Below, one piece after another: positions 8,437 to 16,425 of a stretch of 64,000 nt of DNA. The notes below the pieces were generated by a model. The model ran no database searches, had not been told where the DNA came from, and saw nothing but the letters and a program-made list of their open reading frames with translations. Where the stretch lies: assembly GCA_900772475.1 (NCBI GenBank), contig CAAHEI010000039.1, positions 1 through 64,000 of the forward strand. The letters run 5' to 3'. This DNA is from Clostridia bacterium. Lineage in GTDB: Bacteria > Bacillota > Clostridia > TANB77 > CAG-465. The position numbers were made by a program, and so were the translations under genes. How positions within the stretch are numbered: the first letter of the stretch is position 1; every line of letters begins with the position of its first letter.

Positions 8437-9135
8437 ATGTTCAAATTTATAAAGAAACTTATTCTTTTTATATTAATAGCTTTTCTTGTATCTTGTACTT
8501 TTATTATATATCAAGGCCATTCAATATATAAAGAAGTTACATCAAAACAAAGCATTGAAAAAAAAGTTGAAAAAATAAAAGAGTATGATAATTACATCTC
8601 AATATCAGAAGTACCAGATACCTACAAAAGTGCAACAATTGCAATAGAAGATCATAGATTTTATTCTCATGGGGCAATAGATATTGTTACAACTGCTCGT
8701 TCCCTTTTAGAAAATCTTAAAAATAAAGAACTTAGCAATGGAGGAAGCACTATAACTCAACAAGTGGCAAGAAATATGTATTTTACTCAGGAAAAAAGCT
8801 TTGTGAGAAAAGTGGCTGAATTATTTGTAGCTATTGAATTAGAGGAAAATTACAGTAAAGATGAAATTCTTGAAATGTACTTAAATATTATATACTTTGG
8901 TGATGGATATACAGGTCTTAAACAGGCATCATATGGATATTACAGAAAAGCTCCTTCAAAGCTATCTTTATATGAACAAACTATGCTTGCAGGTATCCCT
9001 AATGCACCTAGTATATATTCTCCAAATGTAAATCCAGAACTTGCAAAAAAAAGGCAAAAAAAAGTTTTAGATGCTATGGTTAAATATGGCTATATATCAA
9101 AAGCTGAAGCAAACAATATTTCTAATGTTGACTAA
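8437..9135 (+). CDS. Monofunctional peptidoglycan glycosyltransferase (GT51)
   Basis: This 232-residue protein has an N-terminal membrane anchor (about residues 8-28) followed only by a GT51 domain. The motifs visible are EDHRFYSHGAID (catalytic Glu), GGSTITQQVARN, VAIELE and EMYLNIIYFGDGYTG. The transpeptidase domain of class A penicillin-binding proteins is absent, so it should polymerise glycan strands from lipid II without cross-linking them. It has a GAGGT ribosome binding site and its own strong promoter. The thyX gene follows after 75 bases. Confidence 0.92.
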   Translation: MFKFIKKLILFILIAFLVSCTFIIYQGHSIYKEVTSKQSIEKKVEKIKEYDNYISISEVPDTYKSATIAIEDHRFYSHGAIDIVTTARSLLENLKNKELSNGGSTITQQVARNMYFTQEKSFVRKVAELFVAIELEENYSKDEILEMYLNIIYFGDGYTGLKQASYGYYRKAPSKLSLYEQTMLAGIPNAPSIYSPNVNPELAKKRQKKVLDAMVKYGYISKAEANNISNVD

Positions 9136-9210
9136 TAATTTATAATAATATATAATGTTTTTACATACGCATATACTTTTAAATAAATTATTTTTAAAGG
9201 AGAGTTAATT

Positions 9211-10389
9211 ATGGATGTTAAATTAATTGCATTTACCAAACCTGATAACTATCAAGGAGAATTTGATTTAAAAAAGCTATTAGATTTTTGTGCCAAAATG
9301 GCAGGAATATGCTACATGAAAGATAATTTCGAGAAAATTATAAATGAGCCTGAAATTTCTACAGAGAAAAGATTAAATCGTGTCTTAAAATCAGGTCATC
9401 ACAGTGTATTTGATCACGTTAAACTTACTTTTGAATTTTCAAATATTCCTAAAATTATAGCTATGATTTTAAATAACGAAAAAGATTACTCAACTTCAGA
9501 AAAATCTGCAAGATATACTGAACTTAAAGATTTATCAAAAAGGGAAAGCACTTTATACAACAAATGGATAAATATACTTATGCCTATTATAAAAGAAAAG
9601 TATCCTAAGCTGTATAACGCAAACTTAAAAGATCCTATGCTAAAAATAAGAAAGCTAGCTCAAGAAAATGCAAGATATTTTGTATCTATTTTCTCTAGAA
9701 CAACAAGCATGGGATATACAGTATCCTTAAGACAACTAAATTATTTACTATACATGATGGATGAATTCATATTAAATCACGATTCTACAAACTTTAACAA
9801 CATTTTAGCCCAAAATTTGAAAGAATTTGTTTCACTTTTTGATGAATACAGGGTAAAAGATTTAATTCCTTTAGGAAAGAACAGGAAACTATCTTTATTT
9901 GGTGACAAAAAATACAAAGATATCCCTGATGTATTCTCTTATATTTATCAAACTTCATTTAAAGCTAGTTTTTCTTGTGTTGCACAAAATCACAGGCACA
10001 GAAGTGAGCATTCTTTTATATATCTGCTTGACAATTTTGAATTTTATATTCCAGAAATATTAGAGGATAACGATAATTTAAAAAGTCAGTGGGCAAAAGA
10101 TATGCAAAGTATTGCTGATATGTATCCACAAGGAACATTAGTTAAAATCATACAAACTGGTAATCTAGATACACTATTTCTTAAGTCAACTGAAAGAGTA
10201 TGTGGACAAGCTCAACTGGAAATTATGAGACATACTGCTAATACAGTAGAGAAATTTATTCAAAACTCTGAGTATGGCTATATTTTAAAAGATTTAACAA
10301 ATGGTGCAAATGCAAAATGTAAATATAAAAACAGTACATGCTCTTCCCCATGTATTTTTGGAGCAAATCAATATAATAGAAAGATATAG
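9211..10389 (+). CDS. thyX: FAD-dependent thymidylate synthase ThyX-like, long form
   Basis: The expected reaction is reductive methylation of dUMP to dTMP using FAD. The N-terminal half has SGHHSVFDHVKLTF and KSARYTEL, the usual ThyX surroundings, but the RHRxxS motif expected between them is replaced by an Asn/Lys segment. An NHRHRSEHS motif instead lies in the C-terminal half (about residue 265), followed by CGQAQLEIMRHTA. At 392 residues it is far longer than the common 220-250, as if it held two ThyX-like modules. The tmk gene follows directly, which supports a role in dTMP supply. The ribosome binding site AAAGGAGAG is strong. Confidence 0.85.
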   Translation: MDVKLIAFTKPDNYQGEFDLKKLLDFCAKMAGICYMKDNFEKIINEPEISTEKRLNRVLKSGHHSVFDHVKLTFEFSNIPKIIAMILNNEKDYSTSEKSARYTELKDLSKRESTLYNKWINILMPIIKEKYPKLYNANLKDPMLKIRKLAQENARYFVSIFSRTTSMGYTVSLRQLNYLLYMMDEFILNHDSTNFNNILAQNLKEFVSLFDEYRVKDLIPLGKNRKLSLFGDKKYKDIPDVFSYIYQTSFKASFSCVAQNHRHRSEHSFIYLLDNFEFYIPEILEDNDNLKSQWAKDMQSIADMYPQGTLVKIIQTGNLDTLFLKSTERVCGQAQLEIMRHTANTVEKFIQNSEYGYILKDLTNGANAKCKYKNSTCSSPCIFGANQYNRKI

Positions 10390-10401
10390 GTGATAATCAT
10401 T

Positions 10402-11097
10402 ATGAACAAAATTTTTGTAATTGAAGGAACTGATGGCTCAGGAAAACAGACTCAAACAAATTTAATTTATGAACGTTTACTAAAAGATGGAAAAGAAGTT
10501 TTTAAAACTTCTTTTCCAAACTATGATAGTCAAAGTTCTGGTCCCGTTAAAGAATACTTATCAGGTAATATTTGTTCTAATCCAAATAGCATTTCACCTA
10601 AAGCAGCCTCTTTATTCTATGCAGTAGATAGATATATTAGCTATAAAGAAAACATAGAAAAATACTATTTGGACGATAAAACAATAATTCTATTTGATAG
10701 ATATATCTCATCAAACCTTCTTCATCAAGGTGGTAAAATTTTAAAAAAGTCTAATGACTTAAATGAATTAGATAAGTTTAGCGATTGGGTTATAAACATA
10801 GAAGAAAATGACCTTGAGCTTCCTTCACCTACTATTGTGTTTTTCTTACATGTTCCAACAGAATATACCATTTCACTTATGAAAGAAAGAGAAAATAAAT
10901 TTTCACATACTGAAAAAAAAGATATCCATGAATCAGATTGTGAACATTTAAAAAACGCAGAAAAGTCTGGATTATATTTTGCTAAAAAATTTAACTGGAA
11001 AATAATTGAATGTGTAAAAAATGGAAAACTAAGAAGTATAGAAGATATTAATAACGAAATATACTCAACCATTCAAAAATACATAGAACAAAATTGA
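10402..11097 (+). CDS. tmk: Thymidylate kinase
   Basis: This 231-residue kinase converts dTMP to dTDP. The P-loop EGTDGSGKQTQ lies near residues 8-18, FDRYISSN is the DR motif near residue 98, and the lid region contains KERENKFSH. The P-loop has Gln where Thr/Ser is usual after the Lys. I chose the ATG at 10402 because AGGTGAT lies at a proper distance; a GTG at 10390 overlaps that site. It follows thyX almost without a gap, pairing synthesis and phosphorylation of dTMP. A terminator hairpin lies right after the stop. Confidence 0.9.
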   Translation: MNKIFVIEGTDGSGKQTQTNLIYERLLKDGKEVFKTSFPNYDSQSSGPVKEYLSGNICSNPNSISPKAASLFYAVDRYISYKENIEKYYLDDKTIILFDRYISSNLLHQGGKILKKSNDLNELDKFSDWVINIEENDLELPSPTIVFFLHVPTEYTISLMKERENKFSHTEKKDIHESDCEHLKNAEKSGLYFAKKFNWKIIECVKNGKLRSIEDINNEIYSTIQKYIEQN

Positions 11098-11238
11098 CTT
11101 TGTCACTCCACCACTAACTACTTTTTAGTTAGTGGTATTTTTAAAAATGTTGTATTTAAGTTTCTACCTATCTCTAGGTCACTCTTTTCTTTAACGGTCG
11201 TTGTTCAGGACACTATCCACCGCAATTTCTTGGTTTGG
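11086..11238 (+). repeat. Dispersed repeat, copy A (about 150 bp)
   Basis: It matches 38098-38241 closely in the same orientation. Shared blocks include GAACAAAA, ACTTTGTCAC, a terminator hairpin CCACTAACT...AGTTAGTGG, TGTTGTATTTAAGTTTC, ACCTATCT and TTTAACGGTCG. In both copies the repeat begins over the stop codon of the gene upstream (tmk here, an HTH gene there). I do not recognise the family. Confidence 0.75.
11110..11141 (+). terminator. tmk terminator, inside repeat copy A
   Basis: A perfect 11-bp stem (11110-11120 with 11126-11136) has a CTTTT loop and is followed by ATTTTT. Confidence 0.85.
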
Positions 11239-11270
11239 ATTACTTTTTTTATTGTAATTTCCTTTTATAA

Positions 11271-11430
11271 TATTTCCATATCAATAATAATGAAAGATTC
11301 TATAGCTATTTAAAATTTTATGGCTTAGAAAATTTAATAAAACAAGAAAAGGCATATTTAAAAAAATCAAATAATATACAAATGGCTGTTATAGGCTATA
11401 TGACACCAAAAAAAGAGCTGAATTGAAACA
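11271..11430 (+). pseudogene. Decayed coding remnant, family unknown
   Basis: An open frame from 11271 reads NNERFYSYLKFYGLENLIKQ and continues to IGYMTPKKELN before a stop. If one A is added to a run of seven at 11408-11414, the frame extends to another stop at 11443. It has no start codon or ribosome binding site. The amino-acid composition looks like real protein, so I read it as a relic. The remainder of 11239-11607 shows nothing I can identify. Confidence 0.35.
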
Positions 11431-11607
11431 AATAGCAGTATAAACGTTCAAACTTACAAAAATGTATAAAATTTATTTTATAATTTTTTAAGTACAGGCA
11501 CGATATCACCAATAATAAATTCAATATTACTACCAAATTTTTATAAAATTTTGTTTCACATCATTGACATATATACACAGCTTTTTTAATTAATTACATA
11601 AAACCAC

Positions 11608-11636
11608 TTGATTTTTAGCTAATTTTATGTTAAAAT
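11608..11636 (+). promoter_or_regulatory. rpsT promoter
   Basis: TTGATT (11608-11613) and TAAAAT (11631-11636) are separated by 17 bases and lie 45 bases upstream of the S20 start codon. Confidence 0.6.
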
Positions 11637-11680
11637 ATCCTAGTAATAATAATATTTTATAATTCAAGGGGGTGTAACTC

Positions 11681-11935
11681 GTGCCAAATATTAAATCAGC
11701 AAAAAAAAGAGTTAAAATAATTGATAAGAAAACTGCTCAAAATAGGGCTACAAAAAAAGCATATAAAGAAGCTATAAAAGTTTTTGAAGCTGCTGTAGAA
11801 GGAAATGCTAAAGATAAACAAGAATTATACGCTAAAGCAGTTAGTATGGTAGATAAAGCTTGGTCTAAAGGTGTTTTAAAGAAAAATACAGCATCTCGTA
11901 AAAAAGCTACATTAACAAAATTATTAAATAAGTAA
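11681..11935 (+). CDS. rpsT: 30S ribosomal protein S20
   Basis: This 84-residue, Lys/Ala-rich helical protein binds 16S rRNA in the small subunit. The N-terminus MPNIKSAKKRVK and the KKNTASRKKATLTKLL tail are typical of S20, and the length is normal. It starts with GTG behind a strong AAGGGGGTG ribosome binding site. It is transcribed alone from its own promoter and ends at a strong hairpin. It is convergent with the YabG pseudogene. Confidence 0.97.
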   Translation: MPNIKSAKKRVKIIDKKTAQNRATKKAYKEAIKVFEAAVEGNAKDKQELYAKAVSMVDKAWSKGVLKKNTASRKKATLTKLLNK

Positions 11936-11963
11936 AACTACTCATCAACGAGTAGTTTTTTTT
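11934..11963 (+). terminator. rpsT terminator
   Basis: A 10-bp stem (AAAACTACTC with GAGTAGTTTT) and a loop of six are followed by a T run. The stem overlaps the stop codon region. Confidence 0.9.
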
Positions 11964-11986
11964 TATTAAAATCTATTTATAAATAT

Positions 11987-12885
11987 TTACATTCCAGGCA
12001 TTCCCGTTCTTAGTTGTCCCCTAGTTTGTAATCCTCCAATTCCATTTATCCCCTCCCTTGTATTTGATAAAATATTAGATAGAGGGATATACTTATCTAC
12101 AGGTGTATATGCAATAGTTTCTGCAACAATGAGAGGATCCATCATATCAATTAAAACTCTCTTCGGTGCACTGGCAAAGTTAGCTCCTGCAGATACAAGT
12201 GCTTCATAATAGCTTTGACATGCTCCTGCAAATATAACTAAATTATCAAGATTATGCTCGTAACGTCTTGCTTCAAGTACTCCTTGTACATAAAATTTTG
12301 AATTTTTGTAATTATCTATATTATATATATCATTTCTTTTTTTCATAAACGCATCATGCCCTGTTAATATTAATATATTTGGTCTAATACGCTGTAGTAA
12401 CGAATACACCTGTTTATATTGTTCACTTTCTGGTATATTATACACATATGTTGTCAATCCCATTTTTTTGTAATTTCTCTTACACTTTTCTGAATACTCA
12501 GAATCTCCGGTCTATATGAAGAATAACTCCTGGCTTTTTTAAAATTTCTTCTTTTTTATATATGTTTGGATTATCATATAAATTTAATTGATCCCTCATA
12601 TAATTATTGTAGCTATTATAGTTATTGTATCCGTTATATTTTTTATTCATACTCGAGTAACATCTACTCATTCGTATATGCCTAGATTCTTCAATTTTTT
12701 TCATTCTTTGTTCCATTTCATTCTTATCTATATGTTTCAAATCAAATATTGGTGCATCAGCGGCAATTCTTACAGTAATTCCGAACAAGATCAACTATTT
12801 CATTTCTAATGCCAATAATCCTAAACATTATATCAAAACCATACGATTTTCTTGCAACGATATCTCCAACCTTAAAAGAGTCCAT
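11987..12885 (-). pseudogene. yabG: Sporulation protease YabG, two frameshifts
   Basis: YabG is a spore-coat protease. The gene reads DSFKVGDIVARKSYG...FRIIGI from an ATG at 12885 behind AGGTGA. It continues in a second frame (FGITVRIAADAPIFDL to GVILHID) and finishes in a third (NIPESEQ...ILILTGHDA, LVIFAGACQSYYEAL, ANFASAPKRV). Removing one base near 12786 and one near 12509 would restore a single frame of normal family order. As given it yields only short ORFs (12498-12794 and 11987-12463). Either the gene is broken, which would affect spore coat maturation, or the sequence has two single-base insertion errors. Confidence 0.85.
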
Positions 12886-12966
12886 AAAAAAATCACCTCA
12901 TAGAATATTGTATGAATACAAACTTTACAAGGTGATCTTTATTTTTTATACTTTATATTTTTTACA

Positions 12967-13227
12967 TTACTTAACTGTATATGGTAAAAGTGCTATATGT
13001 CTTGCTCTTTGAATAGCATTTGTTACTTTTCTTTGATGCTTAGCACAAGTACCTGTAACTCTTCTAGGTAATATTTTACCTTTGTCACTAACATACTTTC
13101 TTAATTTTTCTACATCTTTATAGTCAATATCATCTATCTTATCTACACAAAAATTACAAACCTTTTTTCTTGGTCTTCTATAAGGTTTATCATTTTTTGA
13201 TCCTCGTCTATTTCTAGAATCTGCCAT
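12967..13227 (-). CDS. rpsR: 30S ribosomal protein S18
   Basis: This 86-residue protein forms a heterodimer with S6 on the platform of the small subunit. The core [43 protein letters not shown] is diagnostic. Three cysteines (CNFC and CAKH) are kept, as in the zinc-binding C+ form. It is the last gene of the rpsF-ssb-rpsR operon, 29 bases after ssb, with a GGAGGG ribosome binding site. Confidence 0.97.
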   Translation of the reverse strand: MADSRNRRGSKNDKPYRRPRKKVCNFCVDKIDDIDYKDVEKLRKYVSDKGKILPRRVTGTCAKHQRKVTNAIQRARHIALLPYTVK

Positions 13228-13256
13228 TTATTTTGCCCTCCTTTCAACAAATATAA

Positions 13257-13685
13257 TTAGAATGGTAATTCTTCTGTATCATCTATTGTTATAAATTCAC
13301 CATCATCTGTTGATGCAGGTGTTGAAACATTACTTGTTCCTCCTGCATTTGACATATCTGCATCTCTTCTTGAATCTGCAAAATATGCATTTTCTATAAT
13401 GTAATCAGTTGCATATCTTTTCTGACCACTTTGGTCCTCCCAAGTTCTATTTTGAATTCTTCCCTCAACTAAAACTTGCTGTCCTTTTCTGTAATACTTA
13501 GAACAAAATTCAGCTAACTTTCCAAATGCTGTCAAATTAAAAAAATCTGCTTTTCTCTCACCATTTGCTTCTGCAAATCTTCTATTTACAGCTATTGAAA
13601 AAGTTGTAACTGGTGTGTTAGTATTTTGGGTAAACCTTGATTCTGGGTCACGTGTTAATCTCCCCATAAATTGAAATTTGTTCAT
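13257..13685 (-). CDS. ssb: Single-stranded DNA-binding protein
   Basis: This 142-residue protein has an OB fold in about residues 1-105 (FMGRLTRDPE, ADFFNLTAFGKLAEF, GQQVLVEGRIQNRTW). A short Gly/Ser/Thr linker follows, then the acidic tip DDTEELPF, which recruits repair and replication partners. It lies between rpsF and rpsR, the classic Firmicute arrangement, with a GGAGG site before the ATG. Confidence 0.97.
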   Translation of the reverse strand: MNKFQFMGRLTRDPESRFTQNTNTPVTTFSIAVNRRFAEANGERKADFFNLTAFGKLAEFCSKYYRKGQQVLVEGRIQNRTWEDQSGQKRYATDYIIENAYFADSRRDADMSNAGGTSNVSTPASTDDGEFITIDDTEELPF

Positions 13686-13723
13686 TAAATTTCCTCCTTG
13701 TGTATCTTCTTTTAAGATACATA

Positions 13724-14008
13724 TTAGTTATCTTTTTTTATAACCATGTGTTTTAAAACTATATCTTCTAATCTTAGAATTCTTTCAAATTCAGATATAA
13801 ATTCTGGTTTAGCAACAAATGTAAATAGAATATAAACACCTTCTGTTTCTTTTTTTATAGGATAAGCTAGTGTTTTCTTACCCCATTCATCTACATTTGT
13901 AAGTTCGCCATTTTTTGATATCATTTCTTTCATTTTTTCACCAAAAGCAACAGTTGTTTCCTCTTGTGCTTTGGCAGAAAGAATTATAACTGCTTCATAA
14001 TTATTCAT
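13724..14008 (-). CDS. rpsF: 30S ribosomal protein S6
   Basis: This 94-residue ferredoxin-like protein pairs with S18. NNYEAVIILSAKAQEE, VDEWGKKTLAYPIKKETEGVYILF and RILRLEDIVLKHMV are typical. First gene of the operon, with a GGGGGTG ribosome binding site and a promoter at 14080-14108. The 65-base leader contains a small hairpin (about 14039-14059). S6-S18 autoregulation is known in other bacteria, but I cannot identify the conserved leader motif here. Confidence 0.97.
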   Translation of the reverse strand: MNNYEAVIILSAKAQEETTVAFGEKMKEMISKNGELTNVDEWGKKTLAYPIKKETEGVYILFTFVAKPEFISEFERILRLEDIVLKHMVIKKDN

Positions 14009-14079
14009 GACTAAAACTCACCCCCTCTTGGACTTCTGACTCTACAACTTATGTAGAGTAAGGAAATTAACTAGAAGCT

Positions 14080-14108
14080 ATTATATCATATATTGAGCTT
14101 TTTAGCAA
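14080..14108 (-). promoter_or_regulatory. rpsF-ssb-rpsR promoter
   Basis: On the minus strand TTGCTA (14103-14108) and TATAAT (14080-14085) are 17 bases apart. A block shared with the rpsL promoter region begins 30 bases upstream (14138-14211). Confidence 0.75.
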
Positions 14109-14137
14109 TATTTTTTTATTAATTTAAGGAAAATACC

Positions 14138-14211
14138 GTTACAATTCAGATTATAGTTAATCAAAAATATAAAATTAATCTATATTAGTAATATAATATA
14201 CATAAAATTTT
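14138..14211 (-). repeat. Element shared with the rpsL upstream region
   Basis: Aligned without gaps to 37377-37450, the two match at 58 of 74 positions by eye; the best 60 bases match at 48. Both copies lie upstream of the -35 box of a minus-strand ribosomal-protein operon, at distances of 30 and 40 bases. The rest of the 14009-14422 intergenic region is AT-rich, apart from the two promoters listed. Confidence 0.55.
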
Positions 14212-14347
14212 ATTTTTAAACAATTAATAACAATTGTTTAAAAGTGACTTATACCAATTTTTTCATGCAATTATTTAAATTTTTAACTAATCTAAATACT
14301 AACTTATAATTAATAACATTTTGTGTTATACTATTATTGCATAAGCA

Positions 14348-14376
14348 TTGACTTTGTAACTGTTTAATTATATAAT
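14348..14376 (+). promoter_or_regulatory. mecA promoter
   Basis: TTGACT (14348-14353) and a perfect TATAAT (14371-14376) are separated by 17 bases, 47 bases before the mecA start. Confidence 0.85.
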
Positions 14377-14422
14377 ACATATACTGAATATAAAAAATAT
14401 ACATTCTAAGGAGGTGCACTCT

Positions 14423-15046
14423 ATGCAAATTGAGAAAATAAATAACAATAAAATAAAAATTATATTAACTTTTGAAGAATTAGAAAAAAGGAATATTGAT
14501 ATAAAGGACATAGAACAAAGTAATGAAATTGCAAAAGAGTTATTTTGTAATTTAATAGAAGAATCTAACATTGATGAAGAGTTTGAATTTGATAATTCAC
14601 AACTATTAATAGAAGCATGTTCTGACAATAACAATTTATTCATAGTAACAATAACTAAAGTAGAAAATTTACCTGACCTAAAAACGTATTCACTTTTAGA
14701 TAAGAAGCAAAAAAATGAAAACAAATCAAATAAAAAACAAATAAATTACAAAGTTGATAGTTTTATATATTCTTTTAAAAATATTGATGATATACTTAAT
14801 ATGTGTGAAAATTCTAAATCAGAATTAATATTCTGGGGTAAAAACAGTCTCTATAAATATTGCAACTCTTATTATTTGATATTTGCACAATCAAGTGTAA
14901 AAAACAAGAAATTTTTAAAAACATTTATATTTTTATCAGAATACTGTCAAAATTATTATTCACAAAACATTTTTGCAACTGCTATAAAAGAAAAATCTGA
15001 ATTAATTATTGCAAATAGTGCTTTACAAAAATTAAGCAAAATTTAA
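14423..15046 (+). CDS. mecA: Adaptor protein MecA
   Basis: MecA adaptors deliver substrates to the ClpC unfoldase in Firmicutes. This 207-residue protein has the N-terminal substrate-binding part (MQIEKINNNKIKIILTFEEL and ELFCNLIEES, then an acidic stretch) and the C-terminal ClpC-binding domain (YSFKNIDDILNMC, LYKYCNSYYLIF, FLSEYC). I chose the ATG at 14423 behind AAGGAGG; the upstream GTG at 14414 overlaps that site. Strong single-gene promoter, and a hairpin terminator just after the stop. Confidence 0.85.
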   Translation: MQIEKINNNKIKIILTFEELEKRNIDIKDIEQSNEIAKELFCNLIEESNIDEEFEFDNSQLLIEACSDNNNLFIVTITKVENLPDLKTYSLLDKKQKNENKSNKKQINYKVDSFIYSFKNIDDILNMCENSKSELIFWGKNSLYKYCNSYYLIFAQSSVKNKKFLKTFIFLSEYCQNYYSQNIFATAIKEKSELIIANSALQKLSKI

Positions 15047-15070
15047 AGGTAGTTTTTAACTATCTTTTTT
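15047..15070 (+). terminator. mecA terminator
   Basis: An 8-bp stem (15047-15054 with 15058-15065, one G-T pair) is followed by TTTTTT. It overlaps the 3' end of the convergent gene at 15056. Confidence 0.75.
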
Positions 15071-15448
15071 TACTGGAATTTTATAGGTTGTGTTATTCCT
15101 TCTATTACATATTTTAATAATTCTAAATATAACCGAATCAAATTTTGATTTTGTATAATATACGTAAGGTGTCAAATCTAAACATCCAATTATATTAGCT
15201 GATCTTAAATTTGATGTTAATATTATTAAATCACTATATTTATATCCACCATTTTTAAATTCAAAACTATTTTTATATATATATTCAAGATCATCAGATA
15301 TTATAATTAATATATCTACATTTTTCTCAGACATAGTCACGAACTTTAAATTAAAAAGACTATACTTTGTACTCATCAATTCTTTCTTTATTTTTCTTTT
15401 ATATTCATATGAGTTTTTATCCTTATCAGATAGTATCTTTAATTTCAT
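15056..15448 (-). CDS. Hypothetical protein paired with a SAF-domain gene
   Basis: I do not recognise this 130-residue protein. It alternates Lys-rich and hydrophobic strands (VDILIIISDDLEYIY, YSDLIILTSNLRSANIIGCLDLTPYVYY). That could be a small alpha/beta domain resembling the receiver-like N-terminus of TadZ/CpaE proteins, but this is a guess from position. It starts 10 bases after the SAF-domain gene, with a GGGGGTGAT ribosome binding site, so the two probably act together. Confidence 0.55.
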   Translation of the reverse strand: MKLKILSDKDKNSYEYKRKIKKELMSTKYSLFNLKFVTMSEKNVDILIIISDDLEYIYKNSFEFKNGGYKYSDLIILTSNLRSANIIGCLDLTPYVYYTKSKFDSVIFRIIKICNRRNNTTYKIPVKKDS

Positions 15449-15458
15449 ATATCACCCC

Positions 15459-16067
15459 CTAATTTACAATTGAAATACTAAAAAAACCTTTTTTTTGGTA
15501 ATTTTTAATCTGCATTACCTTTTCCCTTGATACTAAAACTATAATTTTTGAGGCATTCTTACTATATTTCACCATATTTGCATCGTCATCATACACTCCT
15601 ATTATATTTGTGTTTTCTAATATTAGTTTTGAATTTTCCTTATAATCTCCATCTATATAATAAATATTAATAATTTTACCCTTCTTTAGTTTACTATTAA
15701 TTAATGTTTCTGCCTTATCTAAATCTATGGTTATTAATTCCTTTGTTTCTCTATATTTATATTCCTCTTTTGTCACAAACATTTCTTTTGTAATAATTTG
15801 ACCTTTCGATAAATTTTCATTTACTAAATTATTATCATTAAACATATCTTGGTTTAAAGCCATATCTTGATTATACATATCTCTTGGAATTTTTACTTTT
15901 CTAACGTCTTCATTTAGGATATAATTTCCCCTTAAAACTTCTTTATTTAAAACATATGCATCTGTATATTTTTTATTTAGTATAGTATTTTTATATATCA
16001 AATACACGCAAATGTATGTAAAGAATAAAATAATAACAAAAATGAACAAGACTTTTATTCTTTTCAT
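15459..16067 (-). CDS. SAF-domain membrane protein (CpaB-like)
   Basis: This 202-residue protein has an N-terminal membrane anchor (about residues 5-25). A SAF-type domain follows (DAYVLNKEVLRGNYILNEDV, then LVNENLSKGQIITKEMF), then a second domain with ITIDLDKAETLINSKLKKGK. CpaB/RcpC proteins of Flp-type pili have this plan and act in the periplasm or outside the membrane. No other pilus genes are visible here, so the role is uncertain. The ribosome binding site is GGAGGGGG. It lies downstream of a promoter and a candidate micro-ORF. Confidence 0.65.
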   Translation of the reverse strand: MKRIKVLFIFVIILFFTYICVYLIYKNTILNKKYTDAYVLNKEVLRGNYILNEDVRKVKIPRDMYNQDMALNQDMFNDNNLVNENLSKGQIITKEMFVTKEEYKYRETKELITIDLDKAETLINSKLKKGKIINIYYIDGDYKENSKLILENTNIIGVYDDDANMVKYSKNASKIIVLVSREKVMQIKNYQKKGFFSISIVN

Positions 16068-16136
16068 CTATACTTACAATTCCCCCTCCTTTCATAAAAG
16101 CCATAAAAAATGGATGTAAAATAGTAAATTAAATAT

Positions 16137-16235
16137 TTAAGAGAAAAATTTCCTAGACTTAATTTTAGATAAAACTAGTGAAAAAATAATTAAAGATATA
16201 AAAAATGAAAATAAAAAAATAATTACTTCATGAAT
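16137..16235 (-). CDS. Candidate 32-residue membrane peptide with AUU start
   Basis: Behind a near-consensus promoter (16259-16287) lies AAGGAGG, about three bases after the expected transcript start. The properly spaced codon is ATT at 16235. It opens a frame reading HEVIIFLFSFFISLIIF and ending in Lys/Arg-rich SKIKSRKFFS, a typical one-helix membrane peptide. The only nearby ATG gives Met-Lys-stop. ATT is a rare start, so this may be a true AUU-initiated gene, a mutated ATG or a sequence error. Downstream is the SAF-domain gene. Confidence 0.4.
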   Translation of the reverse strand: MHEVIIFLFSFFISLIIFSLVLSKIKSRKFFS

Positions 16236-16258
16236 TTTATCACCTCCTTGATAATAAC

Positions 16259-16287
16259 AATATATCATCTTTTTATAGTCAAGTCAA
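16259..16287 (-). promoter_or_regulatory. Promoter of the micro-ORF / SAF-domain run
   Basis: On the minus strand TTGACT (16282-16287) and TATATT (16259-16264) are 17 bases apart. The ribosome binding site follows almost at once (16243-16249), so the leader is extremely short. Confidence 0.75.
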
Positions 16288-16377
16288 GAATTTTCCGTCG
16301 CAAATTTTGACACTTATTTTATATATTAAAATTTTAATTTACAAAATATATTTTTTATCACATTTTGTCATTTTTTA

Positions 16378-16406
16378 TTGAATAATTTATAACATTTTGA
16401 TATACT
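16378..16406 (+). promoter_or_regulatory. Promoter of the HD-GYP regulator gene
   Basis: TTGAAT (16378-16383) and TATACT (16401-16406) are separated by 17 bases, 20 bases upstream of the start codon. The rest of 16068-16425 is AT-rich, with only the divergent promoter and the candidate micro-ORF. Confidence 0.65.
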
Positions 16407-16425
16407 CTAAATACTAGGTGATATT

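Noticed and set aside
14009..14075. S6:S18-binding leader motif in front of rpsF
   Set aside because: A small hairpin exists, but I could not find the conserved bulge sequence, so no regulatory RNA is called.
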